Shown piece after piece: positions 33,857-42,189 of a DNA stretch of 64,000 nt (its first letter is position 1; every line of letters starts with the position of its first letter). The notes below the pieces were generated by a model. That model saw only the letters and a program-made list of their open reading frames with translations. It was not told the origin of the DNA and searched no databases. This DNA is from Lentisalinibacter salinarum (GTDB lineage: Bacteria; Pseudomonadota; Gammaproteobacteria; Steroidobacterales; Woeseiaceae). The stretch is from the NCBI RefSeq assembly GCF_040706555.1, contig NZ_JAPDRH010000003.1, positions 186,001-250,000 on the forward strand. The letters run 5' to 3'. The translations under genes and the position numbers were made by a program.

Positions 33857-34842
33857 CGTCCCGCGAACTGCTCCAGGAAGGCGAGATCGTTATCGAAGAA
33901 AGTGCGCAGGTCGCGGACGTCGTAGCGCAGCATCGCCAGCCGCTCCACGCCCATGCCGAACGCGTAACCGGTGTATTCCTCCGGATCGACGCCGACGTTG
34001 CGCAGCACGTTCGGGTGCACCATGCCGCAGCCCAGGATCTCCAGCCAGCGGCCCTGCTCGGAGAGCACGTCCACCTCGGCCGAGGGTTCCGTGAACGGGA
34101 AATACGACGGCCGGAACCGCAGCGTGGCCCGGCGTTCGAAGAATTGCTCGACGAAGTCGTGCAGCACCGCCTTCAGATTGGCGAAGCTGACGTCCCGGTC
34201 GATCACCAGGCCCTCCACCTGATGGAACATGGGCGTGTGGGTCTGGTCGGAGTCGCAGCGATAGACCCGCCCCGGCGAGATGATCCGGATGGGCACGCCT
34301 TCGGCCTGCATGGCGCGGATCTGCACCGGCGAGGTATGCGTGCGCAGCAGGTGGCCGCCCGGGAAATAGAACGTGTCGTGCATGGCACGAGCGGGATGAT
34401 TCTCGGGGATGTTCAGGGCCGTGAAGTTGTGGAAATCGTCCTCGATCTCCGGCCCCTCGCGCACCTCGAAACCGGCGTTGCGGAAGATCGCCTCCATGCG
34501 CTCCAGCGCACGCACGACGGGATGGCGGCCGCCGGGACGCTGACCCCGGCCCGACAGCGTGACGTCGAGCGCCTCCGCCGCCAGGCCCGCCTCCAGCGCC
34601 TCGGTCTCCAGGGCCGCACGGCGCTCGGCGATGGCATCGGCGACGGCGCGCTTCGCCGCGTTGATACGCTGGCCCGCCGCCGGCCGCTCCCCGGCCGGCA
34701 GGCCGCCCAGGCTCTTCAGCGCGGCGGTGAGCTCGCCCTTCTTGCCGAGCAGCCTGACACGGATTCGGTCCAGCGCCTCCAGGTCCGAGGCCGCCGCGAT
34801 ATCCTCGCGCGCACGCGCTTCAATCCCGTCGAGATCAAGCAT
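33853..34842 (-). CDS. pheS: phenylalanine--tRNA ligase alpha subunit
   Basis: 329 aa catalytic subunit. N-terminal coiled coil (about 1-90), then the class-II core with motif 2 RFRPSYFPFTEPSAEVDV and motif 3 GMGVERLAMLRYDVRDLR. Charges tRNA-Phe with phenylalanine. Only 36 bases separate it from rplT, too little for the pheM leader and attenuator that control pheST in E. coli, so control is probably through the infC-rpmI-rplT transcript or a different mechanism. Confidence 0.97.
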   Translation of the reverse strand: MLDLDGIEARAREDIAAASDLEALDRIRVRLLGKKGELTAALKSLGGLPAGERPAAGQRINAAKRAVADAIAERRAALETEALEAGLAAEALDVTLSGRGQRPGGRHPVVRALERMEAIFRNAGFEVREGPEIEDDFHNFTALNIPENHPARAMHDTFYFPGGHLLRTHTSPVQIRAMQAEGVPIRIISPGRVYRCDSDQTHTPMFHQVEGLVIDRDVSFANLKAVLHDFVEQFFERRATLRFRPSYFPFTEPSAEVDVLSEQGRWLEILGCGMVHPNVLRNVGVDPEEYTGYAFGMGVERLAMLRYDVRDLRTFFDNDLAFLEQFAGR

Positions 34843-34878
34843 GCTTCCAGGGTTCCCGCTGCGGGGTCCCCGCCCCGG

Positions 34879-35238
34879 TCAGGCGGAGAGGCTGGCCCTG
34901 GCCTGCTCGGCGATGGCGGCGAAGCCCTCCGGGTCGTGCACCGCTATGTCCGCGAGAACCTTGCGGTCGATCTCGATCTCGGCCTTCTTGAGGCCGTTCA
35001 TCAGGCGGCTGTACGACAGGCCGTTCGCCCGCGCGGCCGCATTGATGCGGGTGATCCAGAGCGCGCGGAACTCGCGCTTGCGGTTGCGGCGGTCACGGTA
35101 GGCGTACTGACCGGCCTTGATGACCGCCTGCTTCGCCACCCGATACGTCTTGCGCCGGGCGCCGTAATAGCCCTTCGCCTTGTCGAGTACTTTCTTGTGC
35201 CGACCGCGGGCGATGACGCCTCGTTTCACTCGTGCCAT
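34879..35238 (-). CDS. rplT: 50S ribosomal protein L20
   Basis: 119 aa. MARVKRGVIARGRHKKVLDKAKGYYGARRKTYRVAKQAVIK is the conserved basic N-terminus that threads into 23S rRNA. L20 is an early assembly protein and, in E. coli, represses its own operon by binding the leader of rpmI. Follows rpmI by 13 bases. Confidence 0.98.
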   Translation of the reverse strand: MARVKRGVIARGRHKKVLDKAKGYYGARRKTYRVAKQAVIKAGQYAYRDRRNRKREFRALWITRINAAARANGLSYSRLMNGLKKAEIEIDRKVLADIAVHDPEGFAAIAEQARASLSA

Positions 35239-35251
35239 GGTCCTGCCCTCC

Positions 35252-35449
35252 TCAGCTGTAAGGCAGCATGCGACGCACGGCCGGTACGTCGGCGTCGGCT
35301 ACCTGAAGTGTGTGACGAAGATGGCGCTTACGCTTGGTGCTCTTCTTCGTCAGGATGTGGTTGAGGTGGGACTGGGAACGCTTGTAGCCACCCTTGCCCG
35401 TGCGGCGGAAGCGCTTGGCGGCGCCCCGGTTGGTCTTCATCTTCGACAT
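35252..35449 (-). CDS. rpmI: 50S ribosomal protein L35
   Basis: 65 aa from ATG 35449 (MSKMKTNRGAAKRFRRTGKGG). Very basic, usual length for L35. An in-frame extension upstream lacks family similarity. The 109-base gap from infC contains a GGGCCTTCAGGCCC hairpin and other inverted repeats; in E. coli this gap holds the L20 regulatory structure, but I did not find a clear match to it here. Confidence 0.97.
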   Translation of the reverse strand: MSKMKTNRGAAKRFRRTGKGGYKRSQSHLNHILTKKSTKRKRHLRHTLQVADADVPAVRRMLPYS

Positions 35450-35558
35450 TGTCGTCTCCGTTTTGTCTGGCCCGGTACCGGTCATTTGCCGGATCAGGCG
35501 GGCTCGGCACCCGCGGGTGTCCTCGCCACTTCTCTTTATGTCGGGCCTGAAGGCCCTC

Positions 35559-36077
35559 CTACTTCTTTCTCGGGGCAAGCACCATGACCATCTGCCGCCC
35601 TTCCATCTGCGGCATCTGCTCCACGGTGGCAAGCTCCTCGAGATCGTCGCGAACTCTCGCGAGCAGTTTGGCGCCGAGTTCCTGATGGGCCATCTCCCGG
35701 CCCCGGAATCTCAGCGTCACCTTCGTTTTGTCGCCACTCGTGAGGAACCTCGTGAGGTTCCTCAGTTTCACCTGGTAGTCACCCTCGTCCGTATTCGGCC
35801 GGAACTTGACTTCCTTGACGTGGACCTGCTTCTGCTTGCGCTTGGCGGTCTGCGCCTTCTTGTTCTGTTCGAAGACGTACTTGCCGTAATCCATGATCCG
35901 GCACACGGGCGGATCGGCGTTCGGCGACACTTCCACCAGATCCATGCTCTGACCGGATGAAAGCTCGAGTGCTTCGGACAGTGGCAGTACGCCGACCTGG
36001 TCCCCGTCGGCTCCGATGACTCTGACCGTCGACGCATCGATCTCGTCGTTGCGTCGGACGCGTTTTGCTGCAGCGAT
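35559..36077 (-). CDS. infC: translation initiation factor IF-3 (ATC start)
   Basis: 172 aa from ATC 36077. Alignment with known IF-3 (RRNDEI..., DLVEVSPNADPPVCRIMDYGKY, FRPNTDEGDYQVKLRNLTRFL, RFRGREMAH) places the N-terminus here, and GGAGGAA sits six bases upstream. No ATG, GTG or TTG is suitably placed; starting further upstream gives sequence unlike IF-3. IF-3 rejects non-canonical start codons, and in E. coli infC starts at AUU, giving autoregulation; the AUC here should work in the same way. Unlike E. coli, thrS is not upstream. Confidence 0.95.
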   Translation of the reverse strand: MAAAKRVRRNDEIDASTVRVIGADGDQVGVLPLSEALELSSGQSMDLVEVSPNADPPVCRIMDYGKYVFEQNKKAQTAKRKQKQVHVKEVKFRPNTDEGDYQVKLRNLTRFLTSGDKTKVTLRFRGREMAHQELGAKLLARVRDDLEELATVEQMPQMEGRQMVMVLAPRKK

Positions 36078-36228
36078 ACGAAGTTCCTCCAATAAACAAC
36101 GGCCGCGGCTCGCGACCCGTTCCGCCGGCCCATCGAGGCCGACCGGGGTAAGCGCGTGCCCACGGCCCGTGTCGAACACGGACACGGGCGCTCTCGCCAT
36201 CGCCCGTATACCGTTCGCAGATTCCGGA

Positions 36229-36257
36229 ATTTTATCGCCGGCCCCGCCCGGAGACAA
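36229..36257 (-). promoter_or_regulatory. infC operon promoter
   Basis: TTGTCT (36257-36252), 17-base spacer, TAAAAT (36234-36229, five of six), about 150 bases before the infC start and 74 bases after the tRNA-Val gene. It would give a leader of about 145 nt. Confidence 0.55.
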
Positions 36258-36330
36258 GCCCGCAGCGACGCAATTTTGCTCGCCGCAACAGTCTGTTGGC
36301 CGTCTCCGGAAGCACCCGCCGGGATGCGAC

Positions 36331-36405
36331 TGGTGGGCGATGGTGGGATCGAACCACCGACCTCCACGATGTCAACGTGGCGCTCTACCCCTGAGCTAAT
36401 CGCCC
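36331..36405 (-). tRNA. tRNA-Val (anticodon GAC)
   Basis: 75 nt including encoded CCA. Minus strand begins GGGCGATTAGCTCAG and ends ATCGCCCACCA. Anticodon stem CCACG/CGTGG encloses TTGACAT, anticodon GAC. T arm GGTGGTTCGATCCCACC is canonical. Confidence 0.97.
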
Positions 36406-36429
36406 GCCTCCCCCTCGCAGGGGTGCGCA

Positions 36430-36459
36430 ACGATACCGGATTGTCACTGATGCAGGCAA
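36430..36459 (-). promoter_or_regulatory. candidate promoter for tRNA-Val
   Basis: TTGCCT (36459-36454), 18-base spacer, TATCGT (36435-36430), ending 25 bases before the tRNA in the gap after uvrB. Each hexamer matches at four positions. Confidence 0.4.
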
Positions 36460-36464
36460 GCGGA

Positions 36465-38489
36465 TCAGCCTGCGGCGACGTCCTCCAGCCCGAGCCCGAC
36501 GCGGCGTATGCGCTCGATTTCGTCCCGCAGCTTCGCCGCCTGCTCGAACTCCAGGTCCCGGGCATGGCGGTACATCTGCTGCTCCAGCCGATTCGCCTTG
36601 CGCAGCAGCTCGTCCTCGCTCATGCCTTCCCACTCCGGGTGATCCTCCGCCACCCGCCGGCGGCCGCGTCCGCGGCCCGGCGCCGAGCGCGCGCCCTCCA
36701 TGATGTCCGCCACCTGCTTGCGGATGGTCTGGGGGGATATCCCGTGCTCCGCGTTGAAGGCCTCCTGCTTCGACCGGCGGCGCTCGGTCTCGTCCAGCGC
36801 CCTCTGCATGGAGCCGGTGATCCGGTCCGCGTAGAGGATGGCCTTGCCGTGGAGATTCCGGGCAGCCCGGCCGATGGTCTGGATCAGCGACCCCTCGGAA
36901 CGCAGGAATCCCTCCTTGTCCGCATCCAGGATCGCCACCAGGGAGACCTCGGGCATGTCCAGGCCCTCGCGCAGCAGGTTGATGCCCACGAGGACGTCGA
37001 ACTCGCCGAGGCGCAGGTCGCGGATGATCTCCGTGCGCTCGACGGTATCGATGTCGGAGTGCAGGTAGCGCACCCGCACCGAGTGCTCTGCCAGGTATTC
37101 CGTGAGGTCCTCCGCCATGCGTTTGGTCAGCGTCGTGATCAGCACCCGTTCGTCCAGCTCCACGCGCTCCCGGATCTCGGAGAGCACGTCGTCTACCTGG
37201 GCGCGCACCGGTCGCACCTCGACGCCGGGGTCGACCAGCCCCGTCGGTCGGACCACCTGCTCGACCACCGCGTCCGCATGCTCGTGTTCGTAGCGCCCCG
37301 GGGTCGCCGACACGTAGACGGTCTGGGGCGCCAGCGCCTCGAATTCGTCGAAGCGCAGCGGGCGGTTGTCCAGCGCCGACGGCAATCGGAAACCGTACTC
37401 GACCAAGGTCTCCTTGCGTGATCGGTCCCCCTTGTACATGCCGCCGAGCTGGGGGATGGTGACGTGACTCTCGTCGACCACCAGCATCGCGTCCGGCGGC
37501 AGATAGTCGAACAGGCACGGCGGCGGTTCGCCCGGCGCCCGCCCGGAGAGGTAGCGGGAGTAGTTCTCGATGCCCTGGCAGTAGCCGAGCTCGGCGATCA
37601 TCTCCAGGTCGAACCGGGTGCGCTGCTCAAGACGCTGCGCCTCCAGCAGCTTGCCGTTGTCCCGCAGCACGGCGAGCCGCTCCTTCAGCTCCAGCTTGAT
37701 GTCGTCGATGGCGGCCAGCAGCCGCTCCCGCGGCGTCACGTAATGGGTCTTCGGGTAAACCGTCAGCCGCGGCACCCGGGCCGTGACCTCCCCGGTGAGC
37801 GGGTCGAACCAGGCCAGCGACTCGATCTCGTCGTCGAACAGCTCGATGCGCACCGCCTCGCGCTCGGACTCCGCCGGGAAGACGTCGATCAGGTCCCCGC
37901 GCACGCGGTAGGTACCCTGGGAAAGCTCCATGTCGTTGCGCTTGTACTGCATCTCCGCCAGCTTGCGCAGGATGGTGCGCTGGTCGAGCCTGTCGCCCCG
38001 CACCAGGTGCAGCACCATGCTGAAGTACGCCTCCGGATCGCCCAGGCCGTAGATGGCGGATACCGTGGCGACGATGATCGCATCCGGCCGCTCGATCAGC
38101 GCCTTGGTCGCCGACAGCCGCATCTGCTCGATGTGGTCGTTGATGGAGGCATCCTTCTCGATGTAGGTATCCGACGCGGGCACGTACGCCTCGGGCTGGT
38201 AGTAGTCGTAGTAGGAGACGAAGTACTCCACCGCGTTATTGGGGAAGAACTCGCGGAACTCGCCGTAGAGCTGGGCCGCCAGCGTCTTGTTCGGGGCGAG
38301 GACTATGGTCGGGCGCTGCACCTGCTCCACCACGTTGGCGATCGTGAATGTCTTGCCGGAGCCGGTGACACCGAGCAGGATCTGGCGGGCGAGCCCGTCC
38401 CGCACTCCCTCCACGAGAGAGCGTATCGCCTCCGGCTGGTCGCCGGCGGGTTCGTAGTTCGAAGCCAGTGTGAAGCGTCTTTCGGTCAT
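36465..38489 (-). CDS. uvrB: excinuclease ABC subunit B
   Basis: 674 aa DNA-damage-recognition helicase of nucleotide excision repair. Walker A LLGVTGSGKTFTIANV near residue 40; the beta-hairpin region SYYDYYQPEAYVP near 92-104; helicase motif SLVAILDADKEGFLRSEGSLIQTIGRAARN; and a C-terminal UVR domain (LRKANRLEQQMYRHARDLEF) that binds UvrC. Length is standard. The 110-base gap to the divergent aminotransferase contains only CTG-N9-CAG, which does not fit the LexA spacing, so SOS control is not evident. Confidence 0.97.
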   Translation of the reverse strand: MTERRFTLASNYEPAGDQPEAIRSLVEGVRDGLARQILLGVTGSGKTFTIANVVEQVQRPTIVLAPNKTLAAQLYGEFREFFPNNAVEYFVSYYDYYQPEAYVPASDTYIEKDASINDHIEQMRLSATKALIERPDAIIVATVSAIYGLGDPEAYFSMVLHLVRGDRLDQRTILRKLAEMQYKRNDMELSQGTYRVRGDLIDVFPAESEREAVRIELFDDEIESLAWFDPLTGEVTARVPRLTVYPKTHYVTPRERLLAAIDDIKLELKERLAVLRDNGKLLEAQRLEQRTRFDLEMIAELGYCQGIENYSRYLSGRAPGEPPPCLFDYLPPDAMLVVDESHVTIPQLGGMYKGDRSRKETLVEYGFRLPSALDNRPLRFDEFEALAPQTVYVSATPGRYEHEHADAVVEQVVRPTGLVDPGVEVRPVRAQVDDVLSEIRERVELDERVLITTLTKRMAEDLTEYLAEHSVRVRYLHSDIDTVERTEIIRDLRLGEFDVLVGINLLREGLDMPEVSLVAILDADKEGFLRSEGSLIQTIGRAARNLHGKAILYADRITGSMQRALDETERRRSKQEAFNAEHGISPQTIRKQVADIMEGARSAPGRGRGRRRVAEDHPEWEGMSEDELLRKANRLEQQMYRHARDLEFEQAAKLRDEIERIRRVGLGLEDVAAG

Positions 38490-38599
38490 CGCTCGAGTAC
38501 GGAAAGCCGTGAGTATCAGCGCCAGGGTCGCCGTCCCGGTTGGGGGCCTGACCGTGTTCCAGTAACATTCGGCGGAGAATCCCGCCCGGAGGCAAACAC

Positions 38600-39799
38600 T
38601 TGAGTCTAACAGTTTCGAGCCGGCTGAGCCGCGTGCGTCCCTCGCCCACCATGGCCGTTACCGCCCTCGCCGCCGAACTGCGTGCCGCCGGCAGGGACGT
38701 CATCGGCCTCGGCGCCGGCGAGCCCGATTTCGATACGCCGGAGCACATCCGCGAGGCGGCCATCGAGGCGATCCGCGCCGGCCGTACCCGCTACACCGCG
38801 GTGGACGGCATCGCGGAACTGCGGGAAGCCGTCGCGGAGAAGTTCCGCCGCGACAACGGGCTGGAGTACGCAGCGGACCGCGTCATCGTCTCCGGCGGCG
38901 CCAAGCAGATCTGCTACAACGTCTGCCAGGCGGTGCTGGACCCGGGCGACGAAGCCGTCATTCAGGCGCCCTACTGGGTCTCCTATCCGGACATGGTGCG
39001 TCTCGCGGCCGGCGAGCCGGCCATCGTGGAGACCGATCTGGAGAGCGGCTTCCGCATGCGGCCGGAGCAGCTGGAGGCCGCCATCACGCCCCGCACCCGC
39101 CTCGTGATCCTGAACAGCCCGGGTAACCCCAGCGGCGCCGGCTACGGTGGTGGGGAGCTGGCCGCGCTGGGCGAGGTGCTCGCCGGCCACCCGGACATCG
39201 TCGTGGCCACGGACGAGATCTACGAGCACATCTGGTGGGCGGACGAGCCGTTCACCTCGTTCGCCGCGGCCTGCCCGGCGCTGCTCGAGCGCGTCTTGAC
39301 CATAAACGGCGTGTCCAAGTGCTACGCCATGACCGGCTGGCGGATCGGTTACGCGGCCGGGCCGGCGACGCTCATAGGTGCCATGAAGAAGATCCAGAGC
39401 CAGAGCACCTCGAACGCCTGTACGGTCTCCCAGTACGCCGCGCTGGCCGCCCTGACCGGTGACCAGTCCTGCGTCGCCGAAATGAACCGGGCGTTCCGGC
39501 AACGGCACGACTTCGTGGTGGATGCCCTGAACGCCATCGACGGCGTCGCCTGCCGGCCCGGCGAGGGTACGTTCTACGCCTTCGCCGACGCCCGGGAGGC
39601 CATCGCCCGCCTGGGTCTGGCCGACGATACCGACCTCTGCCAGATGCTGCTGAACGAGGCCGGCGTCGCCGTCGTGCCCGGGTCCGCGTTCGGCACCCCG
39701 GGACACTTCAGGCTGTCGTACGCCTGCGGCCTGGAGACGCTGCGGGATGCCCTAGGACGGCTCGAATCGGCCCTCGGCGGGCGCAACGCGGTCACTTGA
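38600..39799 (+). CDS. pyridoxal-phosphate aspartate-type aminotransferase
   Basis: 399 aa from TTG 38600, which has GGAGG ten bases before it and gives the usual N-terminus (MSLTVSSRLSRVRPSPTMAVTALAAEL). Class-I aminotransferase, subgroup I-gamma: GLGAGEPDFDTPEHI, NSPGNPSGAGY, and PLP lysine in NGVSKCYAMTGWRIGYAAG. It probably makes aspartate from oxaloacetate and glutamate, or acts on aromatic/prephenate substrates as some I-gamma enzymes do. It stands alone, divergent from uvrB; its stop lies within the -35 region of the tRNA-Asn promoter. Confidence 0.9.
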   Translation: MSLTVSSRLSRVRPSPTMAVTALAAELRAAGRDVIGLGAGEPDFDTPEHIREAAIEAIRAGRTRYTAVDGIAELREAVAEKFRRDNGLEYAADRVIVSGGAKQICYNVCQAVLDPGDEAVIQAPYWVSYPDMVRLAAGEPAIVETDLESGFRMRPEQLEAAITPRTRLVILNSPGNPSGAGYGGGELAALGEVLAGHPDIVVATDEIYEHIWWADEPFTSFAAACPALLERVLTINGVSKCYAMTGWRIGYAAGPATLIGAMKKIQSQSTSNACTVSQYAALAALTGDQSCVAEMNRAFRQRHDFVVDALNAIDGVACRPGEGTFYAFADAREAIARLGLADDTDLCQMLLNEAGVAVVPGSAFGTPGHFRLSYACGLETLRDALGRLESALGGRNAVT

Positions 39800-39824
39800 C
39801 TTGGGTTGCCGCCTCCCCCAGAAT
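39796..39824 (+). promoter_or_regulatory. promoter for tRNA-Asn
   Basis: TTGACT (39796-39801, five of six), 17-base spacer, CAGAAT (39819-39824, four of six), 37 bases before the tRNA. The -35 overlaps the stop codon of the aminotransferase gene. Confidence 0.55.
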
Positions 39825-39861
39825 TCTGCGCCTGCTGCGCCACGCCGCGGCATCCTGCCAT

Positions 39862-39937
39862 TCCCCGGTAGCTCAGTTGGTAGAGCGGTTGACTGTTAAT
39901 CAATTGGTCGCTGGTTCGAGTCCGGCCCGGGGAGCCA
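39862..39937 (+). tRNA. tRNA-Asn (anticodon GTT)
   Basis: 76 nt including CCA. Acceptor TCCCCGG pairs with CCGGGGA; D arm GCTCAGTTGGTAGAGC; anticodon stem GTTGA/TCAAT encloses CTGTTAA, anticodon GTT. T arm GCTGGTTCGAGTCCGGC. Confidence 0.97.
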
Positions 39938-39974
39938 CATTCCGGAATCCCTGGTAGTACCGGAGATGTCCTCG

Positions 39975-40000
39975 AAAGCCCGCCACCGTGCGGGCTTTTT
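39975..40000 (+). terminator. terminator after tRNA-Asn
   Basis: Nine-base stem AAAGCCCGC (39975-39983) with GCGGGCTTT (39990-39998), followed by further T. It ends the tRNA-Asn transcript and, being A-rich on the other side, may also end mgtE on the minus strand. Confidence 0.85.
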
Positions 40001-40023
40001 CGTGGCCGAACGCGTACGCCCTG

Positions 40024-41334
40024 TCAGAGAAACTGTATCATCAGCGTCGCGATACCGAGGAAAGAGAAGAAGCCCGCGATATCGGTGACGGTGGTGAGAA
40101 CAATGGAGGACGAGGTGGCCGGGTCCTGACCGAGCCGGGTCAGGAGGATGGGTATCAGCGCGCCCGCGAAGCCGGCGGCCACCATAGCCAGGATCATCGA
40201 GGAGAAGATCACGGCCACGAGCCCGGCCGACTGACTCCAGAACCACACGCCGAGTCCACAGGTGATGGCGATACCGATGCCGTTCACCAGGCCGACGATG
40301 ACTTCCTTGCGTACCACCCGCAGCCACTGGCGCACGCTGATCTCGCGCAGTGCCAGTCCGCGCATCGTCACGGCGAGAGCCTGGGCGCCGGCGTTACCGG
40401 ACTGACCGGCGACCACCGGCAACAGGACCGCCAGCGCCGTGACCTGGGCGATGGTGGCCTCGAACAGCCCGACCACGGCGGCCGCCAGGAAAGCGGTCAG
40501 CAGGTTGATCTGCAGCCAGGGCATGCGCCGCCGAACGGTGAACATGGGGGTGGACAGCGCTTTCTCGGCACGGCCGGCACCCACCATGGTCTGGATGTCG
40601 ATAGACGCGTCCTCCTGGACGGCCCGGGCGAGGTCGTCGTGCGTCACCGCGCCGAGGAATATGCCTTCGCCGTCGACCACCGGCAGATCGAGGATTCGGT
40701 AGCCCTCGAAAGCGTGCGTCACGGTTTCCATGGAGTCCATCGGGTGCACGGTCATACTGACCGGCAGCTCGAGCGCCGAGAGCGGCAGATCCCGGCTCGC
40801 CAGGGCGACGTCTTTCAGCGGTGCCCGCCCGCTCAGGCGGCCGGTGCCGTCCACGAGGAACAGCGACCGCGCCGTCAGCATGCCGGACTCGCCGAGCGCG
40901 CGCAGCAGCTGGCCGACCGTCAGATCCCGCGGGTATGCGCCGACGCCCGGATTCATCACCCGGCCTGCGGTATCGGGCGGGTAGGAGCCGAGACGTTCCA
41001 GCTCGGCGCGCACGGCGGGCTCCAGCCGTGCCTGGCGACGGGCCCGGTCGTCCTGCGGCAGGGAAGCCATGATCCGTAGCGTCTGTGCCGGTTGCAGCTC
41101 CTCCAGGATGCGATCGCCGAGTCCGTCCGGCAGTGCCGTCAGGAGCCGGGCCGCGCTATCGGGCATCAGGAATGCGAATACCGGCGCGAGGGTGGCCGCC
41201 GACTGGCGAGAGACGGCATCAAGCACTTCCGCCGGTTCCAGTTCCTCGATACGGCGCGCCGCCTCTACGGGGAAGTCACGCAGATAGCGCCGCGTCATCA
41301 GGTCCTCGGCAATCGCGAGATCGTTGCTCGTCAC
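40024..41334 (-). CDS. mgtE: magnesium transporter MgtE
   Basis: 436 aa from GTG 41334, which overlaps the stop of the upstream paralogue (GTGA). Domains in order: MgtE N-terminal helical domain (about 20-125), two CBS domains (about 130-255), and a membrane domain of five helices (about 290-436). The pore motif VVAGQSGNAGAQALAV and the Mg2+-binding Asp in TTVTDIAGFFSFLG are present. MgtE is a Mg2+-gated channel; the cytosolic N and CBS domains close it when Mg2+ is sufficient. No M-box riboswitch is seen upstream, but the gene is internal to an operon. Confidence 0.94.
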   Translation of the reverse strand: MTSNDLAIAEDLMTRRYLRDFPVEAARRIEELEPAEVLDAVSRQSAATLAPVFAFLMPDSAARLLTALPDGLGDRILEELQPAQTLRIMASLPQDDRARRQARLEPAVRAELERLGSYPPDTAGRVMNPGVGAYPRDLTVGQLLRALGESGMLTARSLFLVDGTGRLSGRAPLKDVALASRDLPLSALELPVSMTVHPMDSMETVTHAFEGYRILDLPVVDGEGIFLGAVTHDDLARAVQEDASIDIQTMVGAGRAEKALSTPMFTVRRRMPWLQINLLTAFLAAAVVGLFEATIAQVTALAVLLPVVAGQSGNAGAQALAVTMRGLALREISVRQWLRVVRKEVIVGLVNGIGIAITCGLGVWFWSQSAGLVAVIFSSMILAMVAAGFAGALIPILLTRLGQDPATSSSIVLTTVTDIAGFFSFLGIATLMIQFL

Positions 41335-42173
41335 GCCCGTCTCCCGGTGTCGGACCCGGCAGACCCGCCTTCGGCGAACTGCAGGAGCCCGCCGAGGAAA
41401 CCCACGAAGGCATCCGCCAGCGCGACCGGCAAGGCATCGTCGGGACGGCCCGCAGCGGCGGATCCGACCGCCAGCGCCTCACGCAGTGCACTGCGCGAGA
41501 TCGTGCCGATGACGTGGTCCTGCCGACTGACGACCGGCAGGCTGAGATAGCGGTCCCAGGCCTCCAGCGGCCGGATGGCCGCAACGCGCGCTCTTGCGGA
41601 CAGCGGCGCGATGCGGCGGTCCATGATCTCGCCGAGCGGCGTGCGCCCGCTGTAGCGCAGGAGCAGGACCGGATCGACGAGGCCGGACAGGCGCCGCTGG
41701 TCGTCGACTACGATCACGCAGCCGGTTTCCGCACGCGTGGCCTGACGCACCAGCTCCCGCGCGTCTGCCACCGTCTGATCCGCACCCTGGGTCAGTATCG
41801 CGGGCGTCATGTGTGCCCCCACGGTATCGGCCGGAAAGTCGAGGGTGGCTCGCAGATCGCGGCGCACCGCCCTCGGCAGCTCCCCGAGGACCGCCTCCCT
41901 GAGATCGGCGGGCATCAGTCGCAGGAGTCCCGCCGCGTTCTGATAGGCCAGGCCCCGCAGCACGGCGGCTGCGGTATCTGCCGGCATGCCCGTCAGGCGC
42001 TCGCACGCGACCGACGGACCCATACGCGAGATTACGCGGCTGGCGAAACGGGCCGGGATATCCGCCAGCAGGGCTCGCGCCTTCGCCGGCTCCATCGCGG
42101 TCAGTGCTCGCGCCGCCGTGTCGGGCTGGCGGTCGATGAACGACAGGATCAGAGAGCGCGGTGTTTTCGCCAT
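41331..42173 (-). CDS. soluble MgtE N-domain/CBS protein, paralogue of MgtE
   Basis: 280 aa from ATG 42173 (MAKTPRSLILSFIDRQPDTAARAL), preferred over a GTG further upstream because AAGG lies eight bases before it and the longer start would run into the MscS-type gene. It has MgtE-like N-terminal helical repeats (LADIPARFASRVISRM.., LLRLMPADLREAVLGELP) and a CBS pair (about 125-255) with VDDQRRLSGLVDPVLLLRY and SRQDHVIGTISRSALREAL, but no membrane domain; it ends in a short hydrophobic stretch and polar tail. It resembles the regulatory half of MgtE and may sense Mg2+ or nucleotide and act on the neighbouring MgtE or MscS-type protein. Function unproven. Confidence 0.8.
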   Translation of the reverse strand: MAKTPRSLILSFIDRQPDTAARALTAMEPAKARALLADIPARFASRVISRMGPSVACERLTGMPADTAAAVLRGLAYQNAAGLLRLMPADLREAVLGELPRAVRRDLRATLDFPADTVGAHMTPAILTQGADQTVADARELVRQATRAETGCVIVVDDQRRLSGLVDPVLLLRYSGRTPLGEIMDRRIAPLSARARVAAIRPLEAWDRYLSLPVVSRQDHVIGTISRSALREALAVGSAAAGRPDDALPVALADAFVGFLGGLLQFAEGGSAGSDTGRRA

Positions 42174-42189
42174 CTTTCTGGCCTTATCC

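Noticed and set aside
34843..34878. pheM-type leader and attenuator before pheS
   Set aside because: The rplT-pheS gap is only 36 bases and holds neither a Phe-rich frame nor a terminator.
38548..38562. LexA-like box between uvrB and the aminotransferase
   Set aside because: CTG and CAG are separated by nine bases; the enteric LexA site needs ten, and no other half-sites match.
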